Below are positions 1 to 7,467 of a DNA stretch of 64,000 nucleotides, piece by piece. Source of the stretch: Xylanibacter ruminicola (GTDB taxonomy: Bacteria; Bacteroidota; Bacteroidia; Bacteroidales; Bacteroidaceae); contig NZ_FRBD01000005.1 in the NCBI RefSeq assembly GCF_900142525.1, positions 62,001-126,000 on the forward strand, in the 5' to 3' direction. The notes under the pieces are model-generated. The model was not told the DNA's origin. It made no database searches and saw nothing but the letters and a program-made list of their open reading frames with translations. Numbering within the stretch: the stretch's first letter is position 1; the number at the start of each line of letters is the position of its first letter. Both the position numbers and the translations under genes were made by a program.

Positions 1-898
1 CAACCAGATTGCGTGCAATACCATCGAGCATACCGTTGATGTATCCAGCGCTCTTTGGGGTAGAGTAGAACTTGGCTATCTCTACATATTCGTTGATGGT
101 AACGCTGATGGGGATGTTTGGCAGGGTCATCATCTCAGCGATGGCAATCTGCATCAGGATAATATCCATGAAAGCCAGACGTGAGAAATCCCAGTTGCGC
201 GAAGCCTCACTCATGGCGCGCTGATACTCGTCAGCATTCAGAATGGCTGCACGGAAAATCTTGCGGGCAAAGTCCTTCTCCTCTTCGCTATCCCATTCCT
301 GCAGCAACTCCTGCTTAGCACCATTCTGCTCCTCGAAACGCTTGATAGTCTTCAGTACAAAGGTGTCTACGATGGTCTTATCGTCGTTCCAGTATAGGCT
401 CATGTCCTCAAGGATAGAGTCAATCTCATCGTTGTCCTGTATAAATGTGCGATACAGCTTGCGCCAAAGCTCACGATCGGCATCATAGCTGTCATCGGTA
501 CTGTTCATATAATCCTGATAAATGTCGCTCTGCTCTATCTTCTCCAGCAGCGAAGCTACGAATGTGGCATTCTCGTCCCATCCGCTCTTTTGGGTGCTCA
601 TAAATTCTTCGAGCTGCTTATTCTCGGCTAACTGGATTGCAAAACGGTTGAACACAAATTTCTGTGATGGTTCGGTTGTTCCCTCACGTTTGGCTCGCTG
701 CACCAGTACTTCGTTGCGGCGTGCTGATTCCTTATTGACGGCTACTATAAGCGCCAACATGTAGTTGTAGAGGTCATAAGCTTTCGAGAGACTGAAAAAT
801 AATTCTTTTTCAGCCGTGTCGATGTTCTTGTTACCGTTTTGATAGTACGCATAGGTTAACTGAACAATCTTGATTCTAATAATTTCTCTGTTAATCAT
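1..898 (-). CDS. nusB: NusB-family transcription antitermination factor, 3' end cut by the window edge
   Basis: The minus-strand reading frame opens at an ATG at 898 (MINREIIRIKIVQLTYAYYQ) and stays open to the window edge, giving about 299 residues without a stop. The C-terminal part carries a NusB-like helical core (ILNADEYQRAM, LAFMDIILMQIAIAEM, ISVTINEYVEIAKFYS, GYINGMLDGIARNLV). Bacteroidetes NusB proteins have a long N-terminal extension and run to roughly 300 residues, so little is missing. NusB binds boxA RNA with S10 in rRNA antitermination. It is divergent from rplY across a 263-bp promoter region. The start is supported by a promoter 73 bp upstream. Confidence 0.88.
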   Translation of the reverse strand, partial: MINREIIRIKIVQLTYAYYQNGNKNIDTAEKELFFSLSKAYDLYNYMLALIVAVNKESARRNEVLVQRAKREGTTEPSQKFVFNRFAIQLAENKQLEEFMSTQKSGWDENATFVASLLEKIEQSDIYQDYMNSTDDSYDADRELWRKLYRTFIQDNDEIDSILEDMSLYWNDDKTIVDTFVLKTIKRFEEQNGAKQELLQEWDSEEEKDFARKIFRAAILNADEYQRAMSEASRNWDFSRLAFMDIILMQIAIAEMMTLPNIPISVTINEYVEIAKFYSTPKSAGYINGMLDGIARNLV

Positions 899-970
899 CT
901 CACTTGATGTTTTTATTTTTTTTACCTTATAATATATATAATGCGCCGTTAGTGAACGCAAATCCGGCTG

Positions 971-1001
971 CAAAATTACTAATAAAAAGCTAATTCTGCA
1001 A
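971..1001 (-). promoter_or_regulatory. Promoter of nusB
   Basis: The minus strand has TAATTTTG (971-978) followed by CAGCC, with TTG at 999-1001 after a 20-bp spacer. This fits the Bacteroidetes -33/-7 layout. The -7 box is preceded by TTAG, as in several other promoters of this window. Confidence 0.65.
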
Positions 1002-1038
1002 GAAAATCATAGAAAATTGAGGTTTTTTAGCCAAATAT

Positions 1039-1069
1039 TTTGTTGGTTCGGAAAAAAGTCGTACCTTTG
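1039..1069 (+). promoter_or_regulatory. Promoter of rplY
   Basis: TTTG at 1039-1042, a 19-bp spacer and TACCTTTG at 1062-1069 give a full Bacteroidetes sigma-ABfr promoter. The predicted 5' untranslated region to the ATG at 1162 is about 90 nt, unusually long here. Ribosomal-protein genes often have leader control, but I see no defined structure. Confidence 0.8.
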
Positions 1070-1161
1070 CACCGCTTTTCGGATAGGTATGTCCGGATTC
1101 GTGTGATGGCGAATTAAGCAAAACGTAATTTTTAACAACTTAATTTAGAGTAACACAAATT

Positions 1162-1758
1162 ATGAAAGAAATTAGCGTAAGTGGCCAGAAGCGTGCCACA
1201 ACTGGCAAGAAGGCCAGCAAGGAAATGCGTAAGGAAGGTCTTGTACCTTGTAACCTTTATGGTGAGAAGAAGGGTGAGAACGGTGCACCTGAGGCTTTGG
1301 CATTTGCCATTCCAGCATCTCAGCTCCGTCGCGTAGTTTATTCACCCGACGTTTACGTTGTAAACATCACTATCGATGGTGAGGATCACAAGGCAGTTAT
1401 GAAGGAGCTTCAGTTCCACCCAACAACTGATGCACTGCTGCACGTAGATTTCTACGAGGTAAACGAGGAGAAGCCAATCACAATTGGTATTCCTGTTAAG
1501 CTCGTTGGTCATGCTCAGGGTGTTCGTGATGGTGGTCGCTTGAGCCAGGCTGTTCGTACACTGAACGTTACAGCTCCTTACAAGCAGATTCCTGAGGTTC
1601 TGAATGTAGACGTAACCGAGCTGAAGCTTGGTAAGGCTATCAAGGTAGCTGAGCTGAACTTCGAGGGTCTGCAGATTGCTACTCCTGCTCAGGTTGTTGT
1701 ATGCTCAGTTAAGGCTACACGTGCTTCTCGTTCTGCTGCTGCAGCTACAGCTGAGTAA
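1162..1758 (+). CDS. rplY: 50S ribosomal protein L25 (TL5/CTC type)
   Basis: The 198-residue protein matches the long L25/CTC form. An N-terminal 5S rRNA-binding domain (about residues 1-95, with KEMRKEGLVPCNLYGE and MKELQFHPTTDALLHVDFYEV) is followed by the CTC beta-domain (IGIPVKLVGHAQGVRDGGRL, VLNVDVTELKLGKAIKVAEL). The tail is Ala/Ser-rich. It binds 5S rRNA in the central protuberance of the large subunit. It is the first gene of a translation cluster with pth and an S4-domain protein. The pairing of rplY and pth is common in bacteria. The start follows a well-formed promoter and is unambiguous. Confidence 0.96.
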   Translation: MKEISVSGQKRATTGKKASKEMRKEGLVPCNLYGEKKGENGAPEALAFAIPASQLRRVVYSPDVYVVNITIDGEDHKAVMKELQFHPTTDALLHVDFYEVNEEKPITIGIPVKLVGHAQGVRDGGRLSQAVRTLNVTAPYKQIPEVLNVDVTELKLGKAIKVAELNFEGLQIATPAQVVVCSVKATRASRSAAAATAE

Positions 1759-1762
1759 TTTC

Positions 1763-1794
1763 AATTGATAATTGATAATTGACAATTGATAATT
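1763..1794 (+). repeat. Heptamer tandem array (unit aattgat), 32 nt
   Basis: Four units of 7 nt plus a partial unit (aattgat, aattgat, aattgac, aattgat, aatt) fill the gap between the rplY stop and the pth GTG start. The same 32-nt string recurs exactly at 16724-16755. Each unit carries TGA and TAA on the sense strand, so all three forward frames are closed. Confidence 0.95.
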
Positions 1795-1799
1795 ATTAA

Positions 1800-2372
1800 G
1801 TGGACAAGTATTTAATTGTAGGCTTGGGAAATATCGGCGACGAGTACGAGAACACCCGCCACAATACAGGCTTTATGGTATTGGATGCTTTTGCTAAGGC
1901 ATCCAATATTGTTTTTGCCGATAAGCGCTATGGTTTTGTAGCAGAGACTTCGCTCAAAGGGCGTAAAGTGATACTGCTCAAACCCTCTACCTATATGAAT
2001 CTGAGTGGAAATGCCGTACGTTATTGGCTGAATCAAGAGAAGATAGATCAGAGTCGTTTGCTAGTCATCAGCGATGATGTAGCACTGCCACTTGGCGCAT
2101 TCCGTTTGAAGGCGGGTGGCTCTAATGGTGGGCACAACGGTCTGGGGCATATCCAGCAGTTGATAGGCCAGAACTACGCTCGCTTGCGTATGGGTATTGG
2201 CAATGATTTCCCACGTGGCATGCAGGTAGATTGGGTGCTTGGTAAGTACGACGAGGAGGATATGAAGATACTTCAGCCCAGTATCGACACTGCTTGCGAG
2301 ATTATTAAGAGTTTTGTGCTGGCTGGTATCGATTTGACGATGAACCAGTATAATAAGCTGGGGAAGAAGTGA
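1800..2372 (+). CDS. pth: Peptidyl-tRNA hydrolase
   Basis: This 190-residue protein has all Pth signatures: [18 protein letters not shown] with the catalytic His at about residue 21, [10 protein letters not shown] near residues 61-70, SDDVALPLG, and [10 protein letters not shown] near 107-115. It cleaves peptidyl-tRNAs released by ribosome drop-off, recycling tRNA in the cytoplasm. The start is a GTG; the family N-terminus (KYLIVGLGN) begins right after it and no ATG fits. The heptamer array ends 5 nt before the start, so no Shine-Dalgarno sequence exists and translation may couple to rplY. Confidence 0.96.
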   Translation: MDKYLIVGLGNIGDEYENTRHNTGFMVLDAFAKASNIVFADKRYGFVAETSLKGRKVILLKPSTYMNLSGNAVRYWLNQEKIDQSRLLVISDDVALPLGAFRLKAGGSNGGHNGLGHIQQLIGQNYARLRMGIGNDFPRGMQVDWVLGKYDEEDMKILQPSIDTACEIIKSFVLAGIDLTMNQYNKLGKK

Positions 2373-2391
2373 GAAGGTGAGGATGTGAGAT

Positions 2392-2772
2392 ATGGAAGAG
2401 GCAAGAATAGATAAATGGTTGTGGGCATCGCGAATCTTCAAGACTCGCACGATAGCTGCTGATGCATGTAAGAACGGACGTGTTACCATCGAAGGAGTAA
2501 ACGTAAAACCCTCGCGTATGGTAAAAGTTGGCGAGACCGTCAGCGTGCGTAAACCTCCTATCACTTACTCGTTCCGTATCCTTAAAACCATCGAACAGAG
2601 GGTAGGGGCAAAGCTTCTGCCAGAGATATACGAAAATGTTACTGCCCCAGAGCAGTATGAACTGCTGGAGATGACCCGCATTAGCGGATTTGTAGATCGT
2701 GCTCGTGGCACTGGTCGCCCCACAAAGAAGGACCGCCGTAGTCTCGACGCGTTTATCAACGACATGGAATAA
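2392..2772 (+). CDS. S4-domain RNA-binding protein, Hsp15 (HslR)-like
   Basis: The 126-residue protein starts with an S4 fold (RIDKWLWASRIFKTRTIAADACKNGRV, then VTIEGVNVKPSRMVKVGETVSV) at residues 4-60, and has a basic tail (GRPTKKDRRSLDAFI). Hsp15 binds 50S subunits that still carry nascent chains after dissociation. That role would fit the neighbouring pth, which also rescues peptidyl-tRNA; this link is inference. It begins 19 bp after pth and is probably co-transcribed with it. Confidence 0.9.
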   Translation: MEEARIDKWLWASRIFKTRTIAADACKNGRVTIEGVNVKPSRMVKVGETVSVRKPPITYSFRILKTIEQRVGAKLLPEIYENVTAPEQYELLEMTRISGFVDRARGTGRPTKKDRRSLDAFINDME

Positions 2773-2785
2773 AAACTTAAATGCA

Positions 2786-3778
2786 ATGACACTGCTTAAC
2801 ATCGGATTCATCATTATTGGTGTGGTGCTCATCATCTGGGGTGCCGACCGTCTTACTGAAGGCGCATCGTCTTTGGCTCGTGGCATGCGAGTTCCTGAGA
2901 TTGTGATTGGACTCACCATTGTGGCTGCTGGAACATCTGCGCCCGAGTTGTTTGTTAGTCTGGTATCTGCTATTAAAGGTACATCCGATCTTGCTGTTGG
3001 TAATGTGTTAGGTTCTAACATCTTCAATACTCTGCTTATAGTGGGTTGTTCGGCAGCTGTAGCTCCTATTGCAGTGGCTCCTAACACGGTAAAAAAGGAC
3101 ATTCCTTTTGCTATTGTAGCATCGTTGTTGCTGTTCATTCTGTGTTTCGATGATATGAGCTCGCCCCACCTTTGGGGTAACGAGATCAGTCGTCAGGATG
3201 GTCTTATACTATTGGTAGGATTTCTGGCATTTATGTTCTATACCTTCCGCATGGCGATTAATTCAGGTGAACTGAAACTGCGTGAGGAAGAGTTGGGCGT
3301 AGAGCCTGTAAAGGAGCCTCGCGACTACTCACGCCTATGGATAAACCTAGCCTGGATAGTAGTAGGTCTGGCTTGTCTCATAGGTGGTAGTCATCTGTTT
3401 GTCGATGGTGCTACGTATGTGGCTCATCGCTTTGGCATCCGCCAGAGTATAGTAGGACTCACCATTGTGGCTGGAGGCACATCGCTCCCAGAACTTGCCA
3501 CAAGTGTAGTCGCTGCATATAAAGGTCGTTCGGCCCTCGCTATAGGTAATGTGATAGGTTCGAATGTGTTTAATATTCTGTTGATACTAGGCATTACGGC
3601 TGTGGTTCACCCTATGCGCATCATGGGTATTACCATTGTCGATTTGATGACCATGCTTGTTAGTATCGGACTGATGTGGATTTTTGCTATAACCAAGTAC
3701 TATGTGTCGCGCAGAGAAGGATGGCTGCTTATTCTGGCATTTGTGGCATATATGGCTTGGCTAGTTTATTTATTATAA
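2786..3778 (+). CDS. Calcium/sodium antiporter, CaCA superfamily (YrbG-like)
   Basis: The 330-residue integral membrane protein holds the two inverted alpha-repeats of the K-independent exchanger family: GLTIVAAGTSAPELFVSLV with GNVLGSNIFNTLLIVG, and GLTIVAGGTSLPELATSVV with GNVIGSNVFNILLILG. The GTSxPE Glu residues coordinate the ion. About ten membrane segments surround a central hydrophilic loop (near residues 150-180). The frame is open upstream to 2699, but that part overlaps the S4 gene; the ATG at 2786 (MTLLNIGFIIIG) starts directly in the first membrane segment and is chosen. Ion selectivity cannot be read from sequence. Confidence 0.93.
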   Translation: MTLLNIGFIIIGVVLIIWGADRLTEGASSLARGMRVPEIVIGLTIVAAGTSAPELFVSLVSAIKGTSDLAVGNVLGSNIFNTLLIVGCSAAVAPIAVAPNTVKKDIPFAIVASLLLFILCFDDMSSPHLWGNEISRQDGLILLVGFLAFMFYTFRMAINSGELKLREEELGVEPVKEPRDYSRLWINLAWIVVGLACLIGGSHLFVDGATYVAHRFGIRQSIVGLTIVAGGTSLPELATSVVAAYKGRSALAIGNVIGSNVFNILLILGITAVVHPMRIMGITIVDLMTMLVSIGLMWIFAITKYYVSRREGWLLILAFVAYMAWLVYLL

Positions 3779-3784
3779 CGGATA

Positions 3785-3823
3785 ACAGGGGTACTTGAAC
3801 ACCCTCTTTAACAAAACAAGAAA
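3785..3823 (+). promoter_or_regulatory. preQ1-I riboswitch
   Basis: The RNA matches the compact preQ1-I fold. P1 is AGGGG (3787-3791) with CCUCU (3803-3807), including one G-U. The loop UACUUGAACA follows, then C3802 directly before the 3' strand of P1, the position of the ligand-pairing cytosine. The A-rich tail UUAACAAAACAAG (3808-3820) strongly resembles the tail I recall for the Thermoanaerobacter riboswitch. CAAG (3817-3820) can pair with CUUG (3794-3797) to close the pseudoknot. The tail ends 3 nt before the ATG, so ligand binding should block translation initiation. Its position before a queuosine-precursor transporter and queF supports the call. Confidence 0.88.
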
Positions 3824-4519
3824 ATGGAAAAATTAAAGGACAATCAGAGGATTAGTGTGCTGTTTATGTTTTACGGCATACTATTTTGCGTGTGCCTGAT
3901 TACGGCAAACGTGTTGGAGACAAAACAGATTTCGTTCGGACCTGCTAACATGACTGCTGGTCTGATTGTGTTCCCAGTTAGCTACATCATTAATGATGTG
4001 GTTTGCGAGGTGTGGGGCTATCGCCGCACACGTCTGCTCATCTGGATGGGATTTGCTATGAACTTCATGTTCGTAGTGTTTGGTGCCATCGCCGACTGGA
4101 TTCCAGGAGCTGCATACTGGCATGGTGAAGAGGGTTTCCATCAGATATTCGGACTTGCACCGCGTATTGCTGGAGCGTCGTTTCTGGCATTTTTGGCTGG
4201 TTCGTTTATGAATGCTTATGTCATGAGTAAGATGAAGCTTAACTCGGATGGTAAGAATTTTTCGGCTCGTGCGGTTTTGAGTACCATTTTTGGCGAGTTA
4301 ACCGATTCTATTATCTTCTTCCCCTTGGCACTTGGTGGTGTTATTCCCTGGGAGGAGATGCCATCGCTGGTCATCACTCAGGTAACGCTGAAGACCATCT
4401 ACGAGATTGTGGCGCTTCCAATAACCATTCGTGTGGTAAACTTCACTAAGAAGCACGACAACGAGGATGTGTTTGATACCGATGTGGCATATAACATTTT
4501 TAAAGTTAAGGAGTTATGA
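3824..4519 (+). CDS. Queuosine precursor transporter (YhhQ/QPTR, DUF165/VUT_1 family)
   Basis: The 231-residue protein has six or so membrane segments and the family motifs [19 protein letters not shown] (about residues 49-67) and the [11 protein letters not shown] segment. The family imports queuosine precursors such as preQ0 or preQ1. It starts right behind the preQ1-I riboswitch and overlaps queF by 4 bp, so salvage and reduction of the deazapurine are co-regulated. The ATG is fixed by the riboswitch. Whether preQ0 or preQ1 is the main substrate is not visible. Confidence 0.93.
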   Translation: MEKLKDNQRISVLFMFYGILFCVCLITANVLETKQISFGPANMTAGLIVFPVSYIINDVVCEVWGYRRTRLLIWMGFAMNFMFVVFGAIADWIPGAAYWHGEEGFHQIFGLAPRIAGASFLAFLAGSFMNAYVMSKMKLNSDGKNFSARAVLSTIFGELTDSIIFFPLALGGVIPWEEMPSLVITQVTLKTIYEIVALPITIRVVNFTKKHDNEDVFDTDVAYNIFKVKEL

Positions 4520-4974
4520 TGAGAGAACAAGAAGGATTGCAGGCGCTGGGTAAGAAGACTGAGTATCGCTCGGATTATGCGCCCGAGGTGTTGGAGACGT
4601 TCGTTAACAAGCACCCTGACAATGATTACTGGGTACAGTTCAACTGTCCTGAGTTCACATCGCTTTGTCCTATTACAGGGCAGCCTGATTTTGCTGAGAT
4701 CAAGATTATGTATATTCCAGGCGAGAGAATGGTAGAGTCGAAGAGTCTGAAACTGTATCTGTTCAGTTTTCGTAATCATGGCGATTTTCATGAGGATTGT
4801 GTGAATGTCATCATGAAGGATTTGGTACGTTTGATGGAGCCCAAGTACATCGAGGTGATTGGTCTTTTCACGCCTCGTGGTGGTATCAGCATCTACCCCT
4901 ACGCCAACTACGGTCGCCCCGGCACAAAATACGAAACCCTAGCTGAGCAGCGACTCATGAATCATACGTTTTAA
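4516..4974 (+). CDS. queF: NADPH-dependent 7-cyano-7-deazaguanine reductase (preQ1 synthase)
   Basis: This is the short, unimodular QueF type (152 residues). The catalytic Cys lies in [14 protein letters not shown] (C51) with Asp58, and the QueF signature [21 protein letters not shown] follows (about residues 74-94). It reduces preQ0 to preQ1 in queuosine synthesis. Two in-frame ATGs are adjacent at 4516 and 4519. The Shine-Dalgarno AAGGAG (4508-4513) sits 5 nt before the second and 2 nt before the first, so 4519 may be the true start. It ends at a clear terminator. Confidence 0.96.
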   Translation: MMREQEGLQALGKKTEYRSDYAPEVLETFVNKHPDNDYWVQFNCPEFTSLCPITGQPDFAEIKIMYIPGERMVESKSLKLYLFSFRNHGDFHEDCVNVIMKDLVRLMEPKYIEVIGLFTPRGGISIYPYANYGRPGTKYETLAEQRLMNHTF

Positions 4975-4979
4975 AGTAT

Positions 4980-5016
4980 AGCCCTGCAAAAAAATATAAA
5001 ATTTGCAGGGCTTTTT
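4980..5016 (+). terminator. Rho-independent terminator after queF
   Basis: An 11-bp perfect stem (AGCCCTGCAAA at 4980-4990 with its complement at 5002-5012) with an A-rich loop is followed by a T-run. It ends the rplY-queF transcription unit. Confidence 0.92.
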
Positions 5017-5046
5017 GCGCTATATGGGAATTTTTTGCTAATTTTG
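5014..5046 (+). promoter_or_regulatory. Promoter of the carboxyltransferase gene
   Basis: TTTG (5014-5017), a 21-bp spacer and TAATTTTG (5039-5046). The -33 element lies in the T-run of the preceding terminator. Confidence 0.75.
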
Positions 5047-5076
5047 CATTCAAAAATTGCAATAGTAACTTGAATT

Positions 5077-6858
5077 ATGGCAAAGAAGAAGATTCAATTC
5101 AGTCTCGTTTACAGAGACATGTGGCAGAGTTCTGGTAAGTTCCAGCCTCGTAAGGACCAGCTGGAACGCATCGCTCCCGCAATCATCGATATGGGCTGTT
5201 TCGCCCGAGTAGAAACCAATGGTGGAGCCTTTGAGCAGGTAAACCTGATGGCAGGTGAGAATCCAAACCTCGCAGTACGTGCTTTCTGTAAGCCTTTCAA
5301 CGAGGTTGGCATTAAGACTCACATGCTCGACCGTGGTCTCAACGCACTCCGTATGTATCCAGTACCTGATGATGTTCGTGCCTTGATGTATAAGGTAAAG
5401 CACGCTCAGGGTGTTGATATCACTCGTATTTTCTGTGGACTGAATGATACACGTAACATCATTCCAAGTATTAAATGGGCCAAGGAGGGTGGCATGACAC
5501 CACAGGCTACACTGTGTATCACCACATCACCTGTTCACACCGTTGATTACTACGCTGCTATTGCCGATGAGGTGATTGCTGCTGGTGCAGAGGAAATCTG
5601 TTTGAAGGATATGGCTGGAATCGGACAGCCTGCTATGCTGGGTGCCCTCACCAAGGCTATCAAGACCAAGCACCCTGACATCATCATTCAGTACCACGGT
5701 CACTCTGGTCCTGGTCTGTCGATGGCTTCAATCCTTGAGGTTTGTAACAATGGTGCTGATATCATCGATACCGCCATCGAGCCTCTGTCATGGGGTAAGG
5801 TTCACCCAGATATCATCTCTGTTCAGTCAATGCTGAAGAACGAGGGCTTCGAGGTGGCCGATCTGAATATGAACGCTTACATGCAGGCTCGCACACTCAC
5901 TCAGGAGTTCATCGACGACTGGTTGGGTTGCTTTATCAATCCTGCTAACAAGCACATGTCATCTCTGTTGCTTGGTAGTGGTCTGCCTGGTGGTATGATG
6001 GGCTCTATGATGGCCGATCTTGGTCCTATCCAGAAGATGATCAACAAGGAGCGCGAGAAGAAGGGCGAATCAGCTCTCACCATGGACGATATGCTGGTTA
6101 AGCTGTTCAACGAGGTTGAGTATGTATGGCCAAAGGTTGGTTATCCCCCATTGGTAACTCCATTCTCTCAGTACACTAAGAACATCGCTCTGATGAACCT
6201 CCTCACCATGGAGCAGGGTAAGGGTCGTTATGTGATGATGGACGACGCTATTTGGGGTATGATTCTTGGTAAGAGTGGTAAGGTGCCTGGTACTATCGCT
6301 CCTGAGCTGGTTGAGCTGGCTGAGAAGCAAAACCGTAAGTTTACTGATGCCGATCCTCACACACTGCTCGAGAACGCTCTCGATGGCTTCCGTAAGGAGA
6401 TGGACGAGAACGGTTGGGATTACGGACAGGACGATGAGGAGCTCTTCGAGCTGGCTATGCACCCAGAGCAGTATCGCCCATTCCGCAGTGGTCAGGCCAA
6501 GAAGCAGCTGTTGGCTGATATCCAGAAGGCCAAGGACGCTAAGCTTGGTGGCGGTCAGAAGATTTCACAGGAGGAGATCGATGCTATTAAGCACGCCAAG
6601 GCCGATGCTGTAAAGGCACCTCTGGCTGGTCAGCTGTTGTGGGGCTTTGGTGGCGAAGGTGTTCTCGCACCATGCGTTGAGCCATTCATCGGTCAGAAAT
6701 ATAAGGAAGGTCAGCCATTCTGCTATCTGCAGACCAAGTGGGGTGAGATTGTAGAGATCCCTGCTGCTATGGGTGGCAAGTTGGTTGATATCACTGTTAA
6801 GCCAGGTCAGAACATCCGTCAGGGCGACACCATCGCCTGGATTGAGCGCGAAGCATAA
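5077..6858 (+). CDS. Biotin-dependent carboxyltransferase, oxaloacetate decarboxylase alpha / pyruvate carboxylase subunit B type
   Basis: The 593-residue protein has an HMGL-like carboxyltransferase barrel (about residues 5-300), a conserved carboxylase middle domain (about 300-460) and a C-terminal biotinyl/lipoyl-like fold (about 515-593). Metal-site residues are visible: Lys177 in EICLKDMAG and the HGH pair at 207-209. The family moves carboxyl between biotin and pyruvate/oxaloacetate. The usual AMKM biotinylation motif is absent: the aligned segment reads LQTKWGE with Lys554 at the expected lysine position. No biotin carboxylase or beta/gamma pump subunit is adjacent, so pyruvate carboxylase and decarboxylase roles cannot be told apart. 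It overlaps the next gene by one base. Confidence 0.85.
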   Translation: MAKKKIQFSLVYRDMWQSSGKFQPRKDQLERIAPAIIDMGCFARVETNGGAFEQVNLMAGENPNLAVRAFCKPFNEVGIKTHMLDRGLNALRMYPVPDDVRALMYKVKHAQGVDITRIFCGLNDTRNIIPSIKWAKEGGMTPQATLCITTSPVHTVDYYAAIADEVIAAGAEEICLKDMAGIGQPAMLGALTKAIKTKHPDIIIQYHGHSGPGLSMASILEVCNNGADIIDTAIEPLSWGKVHPDIISVQSMLKNEGFEVADLNMNAYMQARTLTQEFIDDWLGCFINPANKHMSSLLLGSGLPGGMMGSMMADLGPIQKMINKEREKKGESALTMDDMLVKLFNEVEYVWPKVGYPPLVTPFSQYTKNIALMNLLTMEQGKGRYVMMDDAIWGMILGKSGKVPGTIAPELVELAEKQNRKFTDADPHTLLENALDGFRKEMDENGWDYGQDDEELFELAMHPEQYRPFRSGQAKKQLLADIQKAKDAKLGGGQKISQEEIDAIKHAKADAVKAPLAGQLLWGFGGEGVLAPCVEPFIGQKYKEGQPFCYLQTKWGEIVEIPAAMGGKLVDITVKPGQNIRQGDTIAWIEREA

Positions 6859-7397
6859 TGGATTACCAATCTATTATAGATAAATATTATCCGTCGGAGT
6901 CTGAACTCCGACGGATATTGCTTACACACTCTCGCCAAGTGGCCGATAGGTGTTTGCAGATTGCCAAAAAACATCCCGAACTTCCGCTCGATGTGGAGTT
7001 TCTCGAAGAGGCTGCCATGCTGCACGATATTGGTATTTATCGTTGCAATGCCCCTAGCATCCAGTGTTTCGGAACCGAGCCATATATCTGTCATGGCTAT
7101 ATAGGCGGACAGATACTGCGTGAGGAGGGCTTTGTGCGCCATGCGCTGGTGTGCGAGCGCCACACTGGTACTGGCCTCACTAAGCAGCAGATTGAGACTC
7201 AGAATCTGCCTTTGCCGCTCGACCGTAGTTATGAGCCCGACACCATGGAAGAGCAGGTAATTTGCTATGCCGATAAGTTTTATTCTAAATCGCATATCGA
7301 TCATGTGCGCAGCGTGGTAGAAACAGCACAGAGTTTAGAGAAATTCGGGGCCAAAGGTGTGCTAAAATTCCTAAAATGGGTTGATTTGTTTGAATAA
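6858..7397 (+). CDS. HD-domain phosphohydrolase (HDIG type), function unassigned
   Basis: The 179-residue protein shows an HD domain: His24 (LLTHSRQVADRCLQIA), the His56-Asp57 doublet in EAAMLHDIGIY, a downstream VCERHTGTGL segment, and a conserved Asp in ICYADKFYSK. Such proteins hydrolyse phosphate esters of nucleotides or similar substrates with divalent metal. The ATG overlaps the preceding stop (TAATG), so translation is coupled to the carboxyltransferase. The substrate is unknown; a close family member is annotated simply as HDIG-domain protein in Bacteroidetes. Confidence 0.88.
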   Translation: MDYQSIIDKYYPSESELRRILLTHSRQVADRCLQIAKKHPELPLDVEFLEEAAMLHDIGIYRCNAPSIQCFGTEPYICHGYIGGQILREEGFVRHALVCERHTGTGLTKQQIETQNLPLPLDRSYEPDTMEEQVICYADKFYSKSHIDHVRSVVETAQSLEKFGAKGVLKFLKWVDLFE

Positions 7398-7454
7398 AGC
7401 CATAAATTTGTGATAATCTCTGTTAATCTATGGCTGAAATCGCAGAATTATTAG

Positions 7455-7462
7455 TAATTTTG
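7455..7462 (+). promoter_or_regulatory. -7 promoter element of lptD, leaving almost no leader
   Basis: TAATTTTG followed by CACC ends 5 nt before the GTG start, so the expected transcript begins at or next to the start codon. It is preceded by TTAG. No TTTG lies at the normal -33 distance. Confidence 0.6.
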
Positions 7463-7467
7463 CACCC

